From the NCBI GenBank assembly GCA_019828545.1, contig JACVRA010000329.1, positions 1-64,000 on the forward strand: a DNA stretch of 64,000 bases. Direction: 5' to 3'. Of this stretch, positions 47,578 through 59,198 are shown in pieces. The first letter of the stretch is position 1. Each line of letters begins with the position of its first letter. The translations under genes and the position numbers were made by a program. The notes beneath the pieces are model-generated. The model made no database searches and was not told where the DNA came from. It saw only the letters and a program-made list of their open reading frames with translations. The stretch comes from Paracamarosporium sp. OC-R06-R3 (lineage: Eukaryota; Ascomycota; Dothideomycetes; Pleosporales; Didymosphaeriaceae).

Positions 47578-48995
47578 CTATGACTCGTCTTTCATTTTTC
47601 CGCAAAGCGAACAAGTCCACCACTGGTGTTCCATAAAGGTCCCGCAATTCAAACAGTTCCACCCTATCCGTCCTTTGGCAGGTTCGAAAGGCGTGGCACC
47701 GGCTCCTCGAAGTCCTACTGCAGGAGGTGGCTTTGGTAGGCTGGCTGGATGGTGAGAGGGACCGTACCGCTGATTTTGCGGGATGGGCTGTGGTGGCTGT
47801 TCCAGACCACATGCCTCACATGAAAGGAAGGTGAGCGGATTATGTAGCGTGCATTGAGGACATGCCCATTTGTCTGGGTCGGTAGGAACAGCGAGGGATT
47901 TTGGTGTTGGTTGAGGTGGTGACGGTGGTAGGGCCTTGTTGTGGAAAGGGTCCTCGTCTTGAGGAATGGAGTTGGACGACGGGCGACGAGAGCTTGGGAA
48001 TGACGAAGGTCGTCTGGCCATGCTCTCGGTGATTAAACGGGATACAGGCCGTCCGTCGTGGTTCGAAGACACGCTCCGAGAAGGTGTTGGTTTTGGTGTT
48101 GGTGTTCGTGATGAAGGAGGGTGATTGTCAAACTGTAGGCCATTCACAGGATCCCACGCCAAACCACCTCCTCCGTTGGGTGCGCACAGCTCTTCTAGCT
48201 TGATCATCTCCTCCTCTTCCATGAGTTCCTGCAGAGCTTGTGCAATCGCTAAGTCGTTCGCATCATTTTCTTCAGCCTTTGTTCTGAACCCCGTCTGTGC
48301 CTGTTGATTGGACAACCTCCCAGCTTCAGAGCTGCCACTTGCACAGCCTTCCATGATACTATTTCTCCTTGTTGCCGCGTCTGCGATGACCTTGCGCATG
48401 TCCACCCCACGAGAAACTTGGCCCCCTCCTAGCTTACGTCCACCTGCGTTTGCGTTTGTGGTTGCTTTTCGCTTTTCTGCGGCGATTCGAGCCTGGCGAC
48501 GCATTTCGTCCAATGGTATTCGCTTGCCACCAAGCGTACGGCCTTGAGATAAGAAGCCATCGCCAGTATAGCCCTTTGCGATCAAGGACTGATGCTCGTC
48601 GCGTAACTCATTCCAAAGGTTATGGAAGTTGTGGTCGTGTGGACCCCAGATAATGTGCGAGAGCTCATGTAGCAGGGTATCTGTGATCTGCTCCATGGGT
48701 AAGAACTGCCTCGAGTCATGGTGGTAGCGCAACCTAATTAGTATCCTCTCTGTTCTGTTGATATTTAGACCTGTGCGTTATTAGTCGGGGTAACTTCTTG
48801 GTAAGTTGTGGTCGTACCTAGTAACTGAGGCTCATCGGGGAGAAACTCGGCCAAAGTGCCTACCTTCCACCCTCGCTTCCTCATCATAGGCTTGACCATG
48901 GATGCTGCCTTTCGAAGCATATGTAACGCCTCTCCATCGCGCGGAAGGTGTTTCAGGTGTTCGTACGCATCAAAATGCGCGTCGATCTCCCGCAT
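47578..48995 (-). CDS. wss1: Wss1-type DNA-protein crosslink protease (WLM domain, two zinc fingers; two exons)
   Basis: Exons 48995-48818 and 48770-47578 join over a 47-base intron to 456 residues. The N-terminus (EALHMLRKAASMVKPMMRKRGWKV) starts the WLM fold. The metalloprotease site is HELSH at 94-98 with the third ligand H104 in WGPHDHNFH, as in yeast Wss1 and related SPRTN-type proteases that digest proteins crosslinked to DNA or SUMO. The long middle part is disordered and rich in Ser and Pro. The C-terminus carries a RanBP2-type zinc finger (CPQCTLHNPLTFLSCEACG) and a second C-x2-C pair set (WNCLNCG, WTCSLCG). All catalytic residues are present. It is divergent from the DUF1776 gene at 49564. 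Confidence 0.92.
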
Positions 48996-49563
48996 CTTGT
49001 CCCAGTCTTAGCGTTGAGTTTCGCTGACGGCCTGTGGAGCGACAGTCCAGTTTTGGCGGTTGGTCCGAGGATTTAGTAGGGCCGATTTTGCAAGTCGACT
49101 GGTAAAGAAAGGTTACAGACTGTCGGGTGCGAGAGAAGGAACCAGTCGAACTCGGATTATACGTAGAAGAGACTCGAAGTTGATTATGAGAAAAGGCAAC
49201 GCCAGCCAGCCACGTAAGCTGTGCGCGCGGCGGCGAGGCACCGCAGCGTACGCAGAGGCAAACCAGAAGGAAAAGGTCAGCTAAACGGGTCAGGGCTCAT
49301 GACTAGCGTGGGATATCTATAGTGAAAGGATGTACAGTACAGAGGGCCGCATGCGCGTCAGCGACGGGCGCATATAAGCTGGAGCTGCGAGGCCACAGGA
49401 TTTCCATCCGGCGCTATCACGTGCAGAATGCCGTAGTGGCGGCGGAAGGCGTAAGGCGCCGCATCTGCTCCGCGATCTGAGCTCAAAGACTCCGCAGACG
49501 ATGATGCTGGATTCGACCAGTCCCTCTCCGCTTGTACTTTATTGATATCCTCCAGCCTTTACA
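48996..49563. promoter_or_regulatory. Divergent promoter region, wss1 and DUF1776 genes
   Basis: These 568 bases lie between two start codons on opposite strands and must hold both promoters. No TATA box is obvious. Nothing else is recognised. Confidence 0.4.
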
Positions 49564-51010
49564 ATGACAGCCGACGACCAGCACTTCCTGGACGTGGTGA
49601 GTGACCTCGCGCGCCGTGGCGGGCGGCTGCTGACACGTGATCCGCGCGACAGCTATCTGAGTACTCGCAAGACATCCGGAAATTCACGGGCAACATCTTC
49701 GACGCCTCGGACCGGCATTTCCAGAGCGTCGCCGGGTACATCAAACGATCGGTCCCTGAGGGCTGGCTTCCTGAATATGCGCGCCCAGCCCCTCCGCCGC
49801 CCCCGCGCGCAGTCTCCGGCGCCTACCTACATCGCCTCCAACACTGGGCTTCGCGGAATCGCGCGCTAACGGCCGCGGTCGTGGCCTTCTTGGCCACAGG
49901 CGGAGTGCTGCTATGGCGAGAACGGAACAAGTCTAGAAAGAAGCGGAGGGCGCGACGCGCGAGCAATGGCGCGCGCAAGGAAGTTATCGGTATGGCCAAC
50001 GAATGAATGCGCATGCACAGCAGATGCTGATTGTAGTAGTCCTCGCTGGTCCGCCAAATTCGCCCATCATCAAATCGCTATCTCTGGATCTCGAACGACG
50101 CGGGTTTATCGTATACATAGTATGCTCGGACATGGAAGAGGAGCAGTTGGTGCACGGCGAATCGAGAGCAGACGTGCGGCCGCTGCATCTCGACGTCGCT
50201 GACGTCCTGGGCACCCAAGAGGCAATGCAGCGCTTCAATGACCTGCTGCTCAAGCCACATGTCGCATTCTCTGGCGCATCGCCGCACAACCTACATTTCC
50301 GGGGATTGGTGCTGGTCCCTGATTTGATCTACCCGTCAGGGCCCATTGAAACAATTGGGCCTGAATTGTATTCGGATGCGCTGAATGCCAAAGTCCTAAA
50401 CACCATTGCCGTCACGCAGGCGTTCCTCCCCACCATCTGCGAGTTCAAAGCGCGCGTTTTGATGTGCACCCCTAGCATCGTGGCGTCATTGCGGCCCCCG
50501 TTTCACAGCGTCGAAACCGCCGTGGTTAGCTCCCTGGAGGGGTTCACGGCGTCTCTGAGGGGCGAGCTCGGCACGCTAGGTATTGACGTGTGCCAGTTCA
50601 AGCTTGGAACGTTTGACTGTTCACATGTTGGGAGCAAACAGCACTTGCAAACGACAGCCGGACCCAACACGATCGCGTGGCCGGCGACGACGCGGAAACT
50701 GTACGCATCGAATTTTGTCAACCAGAGCCGCGTTGCCCAGAACCGAGGACTGCTCACTGCGAACAGCACTGGAAGCTCGCTGCGAGAGTTGCACAACGCT
50801 GTGTTCGATGCGCTTACCCAGAGGCGGCCACGTCGAGTGTGGCATGTAGGACGTGGAAGCGTAACATACGACGTTGTGGGCAATTGGGTACCCGCAGGCT
50901 TGGTCGGGTGGATGATGGGCGTGAAGCGAGTATCTCTTGAGGAGGCAACAGCAGAGCCGCAGCTGGAAGACGCTGCACAGTCGTGGGAGAAGATTGAAAA
51001 AATTGTTTGA
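49564..51010 (+). CDS. DUF1776 short-chain dehydrogenase-like protein (three exons)
   Basis: Exons 49564-49596, 49653-49989 and 50037-51010 join over 56- and 47-base introns to 447 residues. The first exon is only 11 codons (MTADDQHFLDV). An N-terminal helix pair and proline run are followed by one hydrophobic segment (LTAAVVAFLATGGVLLW) and a basic stretch, suggesting a membrane anchor. From ~125 a Rossmann-like domain follows: VIVVLAGPPNSPIIKSLSLDL is the nucleotide-binding strand-turn-helix, atypical for lack of a full GxxxGxG. Later come the NTIAVTQAFLP helix and SIVASL in the SDR order. DUF1776 proteins are SDR-like with unknown substrate; several have changed catalytic residues. Here no clear YxxxK is seen, so enzymatic activity is doubtful. 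Confidence 0.85.
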
Positions 51011-52665
51011 TCAGATGTCACCGCAACGCACTACCTCTCCCCTCACAGCAGCAAAGTTGGATCTAGTAGGAGAACACCACCACACTCCACTCCTGAAACG
51101 GCTAGCAAGCCTGACGCCGCTCCATGGAATTTGAAAAACGATGAAATGGACATACGATGGTCGGAACATGGGCAGGATCCACGGCGGCAACCTCATGTTT
51201 GCGGACCGGATTTCTGTTACTCGTTTTGTAGTAGCTCTGCGAAGCATTGTCGGTGTAATTACACCAAAACAAGGACACAGTGTGATGAATGGGACAAACA
51301 AGATTTGGCAATCTATTCAATTGTTATCAGCTACCCAAGGGGCACACGAGTGAGTTTTGGATAATGTAGGCTGTGGGTACTCGCGTGCGAATGCGAGCAA
51401 AGATGATTAGGTATAGTCAAACGGCAGGACAACGGGCTCGAAGAACAGTACAGCACGATGCAACTTATCGCTCGCTCATGCTACCAACCAACTAAAATTG
51501 ACGACGGAACATTGGCACAGAGTGTCGTCGTGGACCGATTGTCCGTCACTTTGCAAACGCAATGGTCTCTTTCTGCTTCTCCACCAGGCAGAGGAGGTGT
51601 TGGATAGTCACGGGCGGGAAGCCTGTGACAAGGCCAAGATGGAGACTAGACGGGTTGGGCAAGTATCGGGGACCAAGGCGATTTGGTGTGGTCAGGTAAG
51701 AAGACCACGGCAGGGCGCCTCGCAGTCTGGCCGGGCGCGGTTTATTATTAGTGTTTTGCCATCGAGACGGTGTAGACAGAGGACAGGTGCGTGTGACGGG
51801 GATGGATAGCTTGGAGAGAGCATTCGCAGTGGTTGTTTTGGTGTTGCTGTGGTGGTGGCTAGCGCGGGAGGGCAAATGAAGGACGTGGTCGCAGCTTGTG
51901 CCGCTTGACGCAAAGGGCGTGGGCCGAAGAGGAGACCAGGTGGTGAAACGGGCTCGCGTGCGAGGGCAACGGCTGAAGTCGTGCATCAATTTCCCCGGCC
52001 AGCGGAGTCCGCCACGGTGGAGAGGGAGGACGAGGTGAGGTGCTTTGGGCAGTGGGCATTCGCTGCCACCAGAGATTGGACTCTTCGGCGACGCTGGCCT
52101 GCGTCCGCTGACTTGAGCCACCACGACGCTCCGGCGCGCTCCACGGGCGTGATTGGCGGCCATGGCACGGTGAATGTGCAGGGCATCCCCATACGGCGCT
52201 GAAACCAGAGACCAGCAACCCTAAACTTGGACGGTCCCTGCGCGGGCCGCCGCCGCCAAGTGCTCAGGGGCAGCGAAGCTCTGGGCCTCATGTCAAGTGT
52301 TCTAGTGCGCCGCCTCTCCGCTGCTTCTCTCACGTCTTTTGCAAAGCGTGTGCTGGGCGCAGCAGCCGTCAGTCTGCCCGTTGCTCGTCGCTCGTCGCTC
52401 TTCCGTCGCTCCTTCGCCGTTGCTCCCCACTCTTCCCCGTCGCGATCAACATAACGCTGCCATCACCCCAGCACCCCAGCACCCCAGCACCACCATCGCC
52501 ACCTGCGTCCAGCCAGCGCACCACCGCACGCCCTCGACACCACCCCCGCATAATCCCTCGCCTTTTGCCTCCGGCCTGGTTTCACCTCCTCGCGCATGAC
52601 GACACCGCCGCCCGCTTCGTGAAATACGGCGCGAGCCTCAGCTTCGCGACTTCCCACCTTGCACC
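51011..52665. other. Intergenic, CT-rich leader and octamer repeat
   Basis: 1.65 kb. The last ~350 bases are rich in C and T with repeated cgtcgctc-type blocks (52380-52445) and a cccagcac repeat, the leader of the Sel1-repeat gene. Open frames to 205 codons at 51546-52333 occur on both strands and look spurious. Confidence 0.45.
52464..52493. repeat. Octamer tandem repeat (cccagcac)n
   Basis: Three to four near-exact copies of ccccagca are followed by caccaccatcgcc. A simple tandem repeat in the 5' leader of the gene at 52666. Confidence 0.8.
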
Positions 52666-54893
52666 ATGGTAAACAGACAAGTCCGCCCCGGCGGCCTCGA
52701 GTTCCGCTCGCAGTCGTTCGACCCGCCGTCCAACAGCAGCATGAGCAGCCTCTCGCTGCACGACCTCCCCAGCCCTCGCGCCGGCGAGGTCCCGCCCGCC
52801 CTCTCCCCGCTGGACGCCCTCGCCCTGCAGGGACGGTTGCTGGCGAAGAGGTTCGAGCAGGAGGAGAAGGCCGGCCGTCGCATCAGTCGACTGGCCCCGC
52901 TCACCATCCAGAACGAGTTCGGCAACCGCTCTGGCTACTTCTCCTCGCTCTCCAACTCCACCGTTACCTCGCCCAACGAGGACCTGCCGCCGCCCATCAG
53001 CCCGGGACAGCAAGCCCAGAACTCTCCGCGAGAGCAGCCCGCGGCCGACAAGCACAAGTCGCTGTACCCCATGTTTGGCGGCGGCGACGACCTGCTTCCT
53101 GAACCGCCTATGCCCTACAGGAACGTTCTTTCTCCCATTGGCGAGCAGTCTGCGCCTGTCCCGCCGCAGGGCTACTTCGATATCCCGAGATCCACGTCTC
53201 CAGAGCCAGCAATCGGACTGCAGGAGGCCACGCCAGTATCGCCCAATGTGCCCAGGTCGAACTCGTACGCCCTCCAACAGGCGATGAAGAGGCAGCAATC
53301 TCTCGATGCACCCCACAGGCAACAATCCAGCTCCAGCCTACGCCCACCGAGGTCTCCTGGTTCGCAAAGAGCTCGCTCTCCTCGAATGTCACCAACCGTC
53401 AGGTCTGTTCACAATGATAGCTCAGACGAGGTCGAGGACATGTCGCTGGGCGGCTCATACGATTCTCTTCATAACAGAAATCTGTCTCCAAGTTCTAGCC
53501 TTTCAAGGTCTCATTCTCCGCTTACACCCTTCTCCAACCATTCCATTCCTCGCTCGCCGTCCATGTCTTCAGAGCGATCGACGACCAGCCACCAGCAACC
53601 TCGTCCCGCTTTTGCCAACTTCTCTCGTCCCAGGAGCAGCACAAGCAGGCAGCCATCATTCGACGCACGCCCAGGCATGGATCGCGCGCCATCGCGGCAA
53701 GCATCCGACGAAAATGCGTATACGCGACCATCCATCGACAATCATCCCCTCCGACAGGACTCCGCAGAAAGCTCAGCAATGCCCTGGACGAACGATGTCA
53801 TTCACACCCCTGTGAGCATGACGAGCGAGGATTGGCGACGTTCGACCGATTATTCAAACCCTGCTTCCACGTATACATACTCAAAGTTCGACCTACCGAG
53901 AGGCCGCAAGCTGGACCGCAAATCTATTGGGATCGAAGACTTTTTAAATAGCCAGATCGGCTGGGACCAACCCAAGAAGGCTAAGAAGCCCGAGGGAGCA
54001 CGTCCGCCTTCGCCAGTATCGCCGCCTCGTTCTGCTAGCCAACAACGTCCGTCGATTGAAACACGGAGCACTTCAACAGAACGCGGAGCACCTTCGCTCA
54101 CTTCCAGCAACAGCACCATTCGCGCGCCTACCGGATCGGAGCAGATTACAGCTCAAGAGCACTGCGACAAGGGTGTTGAGCTCCACGAGGCTGGCGAGTT
54201 CATGAAGTCTACTTATCACTTCCGTCTTGCCGCCCGTGCAGGGCTTGCCGAGGCAATGTTCTGGTATGGTCTTGCGTGCCGGCATGGCTGGGGTATGCGT
54301 GAGAACAAAGGTGAAGCTTTTCAGTGGCTCCGCCGAGCTGTCGACTCTGGCCAGCTTGAAGTCGCTGAGGATGAAGATCAGGCCAAGCATGGTCAGCGCA
54401 CCGATTTGATGAAGAAAAAGCAGCACAAGGCACAATACGGTGTTGCTATCTACGAGCTTGGAAAGTGCTACATGAACGGCTGGGGAGCGAAGCAAGACAA
54501 GGGTCTGGCTGTTCGCTGCTACGAGATTGCTGGTAACTGGGGAGATGCTGATGCCTTGGTCGAGGCTGGCTACTGCTACGCAGAAGGTGTAGGCTGCCGG
54601 AAAGACATGAAGAAGGCAGCCAAGTTCTACCGAGCTGCCGAGGCCAAGGGTGTCAGCATGGTTGGCAACAGCTGGTGAGTCCTTCGAAATGTCAAATGCA
54701 TCGTACAAATGAAGCTAATCCATTCCATAGGATCTACAAGGACAAATACATGGAGGACGGCACCTCAACCTCGGACACCCGTTCGATCCGCTCTGGTCGC
54801 TCTGAGAAGAAGGACCCTAATTCTGCGAAGAAGCCTCGCGAGAAGAGCCGCACACGCACGATTTTCGGCCGCAAAAAGAGTTTCGCCGCCTGA
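52666..54893 (+). CDS. Sel1-repeat protein, Skt5/Dsf2-like (two exons)
   Basis: Exons 52666-54674 and 54731-54893 join over a 56-base intron to 723 residues. About 490 N-terminal residues are disordered and rich in Ser, Pro and Arg (many SRSHSP, PPRSPGSQ type stretches, likely phosphorylated). Residues ~493-661 carry Sel1-type helical repeats: HFRLAARAGLAEAMFWYGL, ELGKCYMNGWGAKQDKGLA, EAGYCYAEGVGCRKDMKKAAKFY. The C-terminus is basic (RTRTIFGRKKSFAA). This layout matches fungal chitin-synthase activator-like proteins such as Skt5 and Dsf2, which act as scaffolds at sites of polarised growth. The repeats are near the end, as in Dsf2, so that is the nearer match. Exact partner unknown. Confidence 0.85.
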
Positions 54894-55882
54894 GAAACAC
54901 AGATTGTATATCTTGTACACGTGTCATGACCGGTCTTTTTCTCTTGTTCGGCGAAGGCGTTGCTGGTTCTGCCTACGTTCATCTCGGCGGCTGGATGATT
55001 TTACATATACCCCAATCAACACAACGGCCAAAGCCATACTGTTTTCTTCTAGTGGTTTCGAACCCTGTTCAATCTCGAGTTCGACAATGAGACAGCTGCA
55101 CTCGATTTCACTTCTTGTCTCAAAAGGTTTCTACAATACTTCTCGACGATACCTGCCCGGCGCACGGCCAGGCACAACTATATCCCGACCCTCCTACTTC
55201 GACATCTCGACATACTTTTCCTACTCTTCAGTTCCCTGTTTTCCTCGTCTCTTGTTTTACCTTTTCGGCAGTTAGTTGGGTTGTTACTTTCTTTTGTCAC
55301 AGCATCTGGTTGGTCAGCGGGACCTGGAAATGTATTGATGATGAGCACAATATTTGTCTTCGCGGTTCAAAATGCTTAATCTAATCCGGTACTGGTGTGC
55401 TGGCTGGTGACGGGACCTGGCGTTGTCTCTGTCCTGGTGTTAATATTTATTGGGTGTACCTTTGTGACGGGAGGGTGAGACAGGATGTGATAGGTGTAGC
55501 ATAGTGTGATGAATTGAGGGAGTGTGGGAATGGTGACATCTGACTCGTGCCATGCATGCTTGTGCCGTGATCACCATCATACTGGAACGAAGACTGCACA
55601 ACGCACGTTCATTCAGGCAAGAAGGGTTTCAAGTATTTAACTTTTCATTACGTTTTATGTCCTTGATGATTACTGTCCTCGCGGGGTATATACCGAAAGC
55701 AAGAAGACTCCGAGTGTGAGATGCAGATGCAAATGCCGATGCCAGTGCCAATGCCAGTGCCGTCCAACTCCATGACATACTATGCCATGCCAGACCAGGC
55801 CATACCAGACCAGACCAGACCAACCCACCCAAACATAAGAAACCTTGAACAAAAGAAAGCCCAACCAACGCATGCATGCAGC
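54894..55882. other. Intergenic between convergent genes
   Basis: About 1.0 kb of 3' flanks, with simple repeats near 55720-55822. No supported gene. Confidence 0.5.
55720..55822. repeat. Two short tandem repeats (gatgccagtgcc-like and accagaccag)
   Basis: Degenerate hexamers of gatgcc/agtgcc/aatgcc run at 55720-55762. A few bases later agacc/catacc pentamers run at 55790-55822. They lie in the 3' flank of the RING gene and create spurious frames there. Confidence 0.7.
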
Positions 55883-57973
55883 CTACTGCAGCAGCGGCGA
55901 ACCCTCCCTAGAACCAGAATGCCTATACGCAATCCCGCGCAAGCACTCGACGCTTACCACGCGCATCACCTCCTCGACGCCGACCTTGCCCCTGCACTCG
56001 GGACACCGCACCGTCTCGCCGCGCTCCACGCTCGCCTCGACAACGCCCTGCACGCACTCCTTGCACACGCGCGGCGCGTGCGCGCAGTTCGTGCTCAGCG
56101 TGCTGGAGGGGAAGAACGAGGGGGGGTGCGTCTCTGCGCAGAGGGCGCAGGTCAGGGGGGAGGCGGTGGGCGTGTGGAGGAGGGCTTCTTTTTGGGCGGC
56201 GAGGGTCGGGAGCGGGGAGGGCGTGCGGGAGGGCGTGGGCGAGGGGATGGGCGAGGCGTGCATGGGGGGTGGGGAGAGGCAGAATTGCGGGGGGGAGGGG
56301 AACGAGGAGGGGTGGTTGTGGGTGTGGTTGTGGGCTCCAAATTGGAGTTGGGAGTCGGTGTATGAGGGGGGGTCTGGGAAGCGGCGGATTAAGGTGGAGG
56401 TGGTGGAGGTGCGGATTGCGGTGGAGTGGGTGAAGGAGGCGAACGAGGGCGCGAACGAGCCTTGGCTGAGCGTGGGTGTGGGCGTGGGCGTGAGGAGCGA
56501 GGGCGAGCGCATGGCACCGATGCTTGCGTCGTTCGCGTGCTTGTGTGCGTATTGCCGGAGGGGAGGAGACGTGGGCGGGCTCACGGGCGGACTCATGCTC
56601 ATGGGCGGCGTCAACATCTGGCCTGCTCGTGCGGCTACCATCACGCGTGCGTCTGGCTGCGGGCTCGGCGTCTTGCTCACGGCGGGCACGGGTGTCGCGC
56701 GCTCAACTTCCATGTCTACCTCCACGGGGCTCTTCAGCAGGTCGTACCCCATGCGGTACATCTTGGGCACGTATCCGACCTCGTCTTCCCACCGCTGGAG
56801 GTTCTCCTCCGTAAGCGTTACGACTTCCTTGGCCTGCTGTCTCTCGAGGATATTGTCCTCTTCAGACTTGGAGGCGCGCTTCTTGGCCGCGATCTTCATG
56901 AGTGACACGGGGAGCGAACTCCATCTCGGCTTGCTCCTTCTATTATTGGATGCAGGCGGAGGCCCCGATGGCGGCTGAGGCGAGTTCGTCCGCGATTTGC
57001 TGATGCCCATTTCGAGCTTTTCGAGTGCAGCCTTGATTTCGTTGGAGACGAGCGTCCCGCCGATGGGCGACATGGGTGATCGGGGATCGGCCTCGATGTC
57101 CTGGAAGCGGATCGAGAGTGGGTCGCGCTCCATTTCTTCTCCTGGGACGGGCTTTGGCGCGAAACCGGAGAGTGGGCGTGAGAAATTTGGGGGGGTGCTG
57201 TTTGCTCGGAGACCTCGGGAACGGGAGGAGGCGATCTTGTTGGTGGGCCGGTCGCTGAAGCGTGGTGAGGTGTATGAGTGTGGTCTGACACGGGGACGGG
57301 GCGGTGGTACGAGGAGCTCGTGGTCGGGTCCAGCATCAAGTTCGATTGGTGCTCTTGGGAAGGAGAGCTGTTGTGGTGATTGTTGGAGAGGAAGCTCGAG
57401 GAATGGGGGCTTCTCTGGGTCTGGTTGCGATGATTCTTCTTCGTCATCTTTCTCAACCTTCTGATGTTGGTGATGTTGCTCATCCGCACTCTGCTCGTGC
57501 TCTTCCTCGTCGTCTGTTCGCTCGTCGTCCGCCGCCGCCGCTTCCTCGTCGTTTGTGTCCACGGCCAGATCCTGCATCCTCGATAACCTCCTGACGTCTC
57601 TCTCGGCCTGCTCGAGCTTCTGCTCAAATGTGCCCTTGTACTCGCCGCTTCCCGACTTCCTCCAGGACCTCCTGTCGCGCGGAAGATCCGTCACGAGCCC
57701 CAGGGTTCGCTGTGCCTTGTTGGGGCCACCTCTTTCCTCGTCGTCGTCGACACTCCTCCTCTCGAACTGAGCGACCAATCCGAGCACTTTCCTTGCCTTG
57801 CGCGAACCACATGCACTCTGCAACCGGGGGCCCGTGTAGATGAAAGGCGGTGAATTCTGCTCATTGTGGACGTGGCCCTGCTTGGGGTAGTACCGCGGAT
57901 ACCTCGCCAGCTTCTCCTGATGCAAAGATCCATGTGTGGGAAGCGGCCTGCTATTGTGGGCAACGAGGGCCAT
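55883..57973 (-). CDS. RING-type zinc finger protein with long disordered region (likely E3 ligase)
   Basis: One exon of 696 residues from MALVAHNSRPLPTHG. Most is disordered: an acidic stretch at ~140-190 (DDEEEHEQSADEQ and nearby), Pro/Ser-rich segments and a basic patch (MKIAAKKRASK). The last 88 residues hold a RING-like zinc site: C609-x2-C612, C630-x-H632, C637-x2-C640 and C657-x2-C660 (CPEC). This spacing resembles the first RING of RBR-type ubiquitin ligases, but no IBR or second RING follows, so it may act as a plain RING. The substrate is unknown. The non-coding plus strand is very G-rich opposite residues ~500-600 (56150-56340). It ends tail to tail with the Sel1-repeat gene. Confidence 0.8.
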   Translation of the reverse strand: MALVAHNSRPLPTHGSLHQEKLARYPRYYPKQGHVHNEQNSPPFIYTGPRLQSACGSRKARKVLGLVAQFERRSVDDDEERGGPNKAQRTLGLVTDLPRDRRSWRKSGSGEYKGTFEQKLEQAERDVRRLSRMQDLAVDTNDEEAAAADDERTDDEEEHEQSADEQHHQHQKVEKDDEEESSQPDPEKPPFLELPLQQSPQQLSFPRAPIELDAGPDHELLVPPPRPRVRPHSYTSPRFSDRPTNKIASSRSRGLRANSTPPNFSRPLSGFAPKPVPGEEMERDPLSIRFQDIEADPRSPMSPIGGTLVSNEIKAALEKLEMGISKSRTNSPQPPSGPPPASNNRRSKPRWSSLPVSLMKIAAKKRASKSEEDNILERQQAKEVVTLTEENLQRWEDEVGYVPKMYRMGYDLLKSPVEVDMEVERATPVPAVSKTPSPQPDARVMVAARAGQMLTPPMSMSPPVSPPTSPPLRQYAHKHANDASIGAMRSPSLLTPTPTPTLSQGSFAPSFASFTHSTAIRTSTTSTLIRRFPDPPSYTDSQLQFGAHNHTHNHPSSFPSPPQFCLSPPPMHASPIPSPTPSRTPSPLPTLAAQKEALLHTPTASPLTCALCAETHPPSFFPSSTLSTNCAHAPRVCKECVQGVVEASVERGETVRCPECRGKVGVEEVMRVVSVECLRGIAYRHSGSREGSPLLQ

Positions 57974-59198
57974 GTTTCACTCCTCGGCAGCAAAATAGAT
58001 GAAAAAGCGAAAACGGGAGGGAGGGGAGGGAGAGGACAGACAGCAAGCAATATGACGTGGGACAGAGGTGGTGCATGGCACCCTGTACAGTATGTATATC
58101 GACGATGCGACCAAAACGAGGGCTACCGGGGTCGTGGGAGTGCAAATCGCCCAAACAGGACAAAAACGATAATTCGACCCCGACCCGCCGTGGTGCAGGT
58201 TTGAAGCGCCGCTCACAGCAAGCTTGGGGGCGCGGTGGAGCGCGGTGATTGGGCTGTCGGGGTCGTTCGTGAGAGGCTTAGCCACTGGAGCCCATCCAGG
58301 TGCTGCCCCGCGCTGCGGACGCCCGAAATAGCTCAGCTTACGAACCTTTACCCACAACGACAATATATCGCCATTCCGCCGTCCGCCGCTGCGTCCACCG
58401 GCCGTCGCATTGCCCATACCTTGTTACGCGGCGGCGGCGGCGGCGTCGTCGTCGTCGTCGTCGTTGTCGTGCGCATGTGCGTCGTGGTGGCCAAAGGACC
58501 GTCGACGACGACCTGTGGGCGTGCACCACCCTCACCCTCACCCTCACCATCACCATCACCACCACTGACTGACGAGGAAGCCTGGCGCACCCGCGACCAG
58601 GGCGCCCACGGCTCGAGGCTGTACCCGCCGTTTGCGGGGTCCATGTCTCGCTACAGGGTGCGACCAGGTGCTCCGAGGCGCACAGATTGCTTGCGCCGCA
58701 ACGCTCCAGTCGCACATGGCATTACAAGGTCCTGCAAGCTCAGCCCGACGAACGCCCTTGGCAAGCACTTACCGTGCCGTCTCACCCTCGGCATCCTGGG
58801 GCACTCTATTTGGCAAACAAGAGACACGCTCACAAAGCCTAATCCCTCGAGGCTGCGCAACATTTCACAGGCCCTAGTTGCAATCAGCGGACAGTGAGGC
58901 GTGGGCAGAAAACGTGTTTTACCATTGCCATACCAAATTCCAAAAAAGCACCTTCGGCTATGCAGTCCTAGACGCCAATGTTTAACACCCCTTCCAATGC
59001 TGAGCTGATGTACATGTGATCCTGCCTTGGCCCCAGACGGGGCGAGGCAGAACCCTGGCTTACCGAGGCCAAACCAATGAACCCCCACACAACTGTTTCT
59101 GCGCTGCCATTATACACTATGCACCCAAAAGTCAAACCATCCATCATGTCTCGCCACGAACTGGGGCGGCGTCATCGTTCACACTTACTGAAGCATTT
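57974..59198. other. Intergenic with trinucleotide and hexamer repeats
   Basis: 1.2 kb between the RING gene start and the 3' end of SF3B1. It carries ggc/gtc and caccct runs. No supported gene; frames across the repeats are artefacts. Confidence 0.5.
58428..58564. repeat. Microsatellites (ggc)n-(gtc)n and (caccct/caccat)n
   Basis: About five units of ggc (58428-58444) pass into about eight units of gtc/gtt (58445-58470). After 55 bases, caccctcaccct becomes caccatcaccat at 58526-58564. All are simple-sequence repeats in intergenic DNA. Confidence 0.85.

Noticed and set aside
51546..52333. Minus-strand frames up to 205 codons.
   Set aside because: Overlap with plus-strand frames, no domain, no splice-supported join; the region reads as leader and spacer.
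58235..58897. 220-codon plus-strand frame.
   Set aside because: Its centre is translated simple repeats (glycine and valine runs); no family resemblance.
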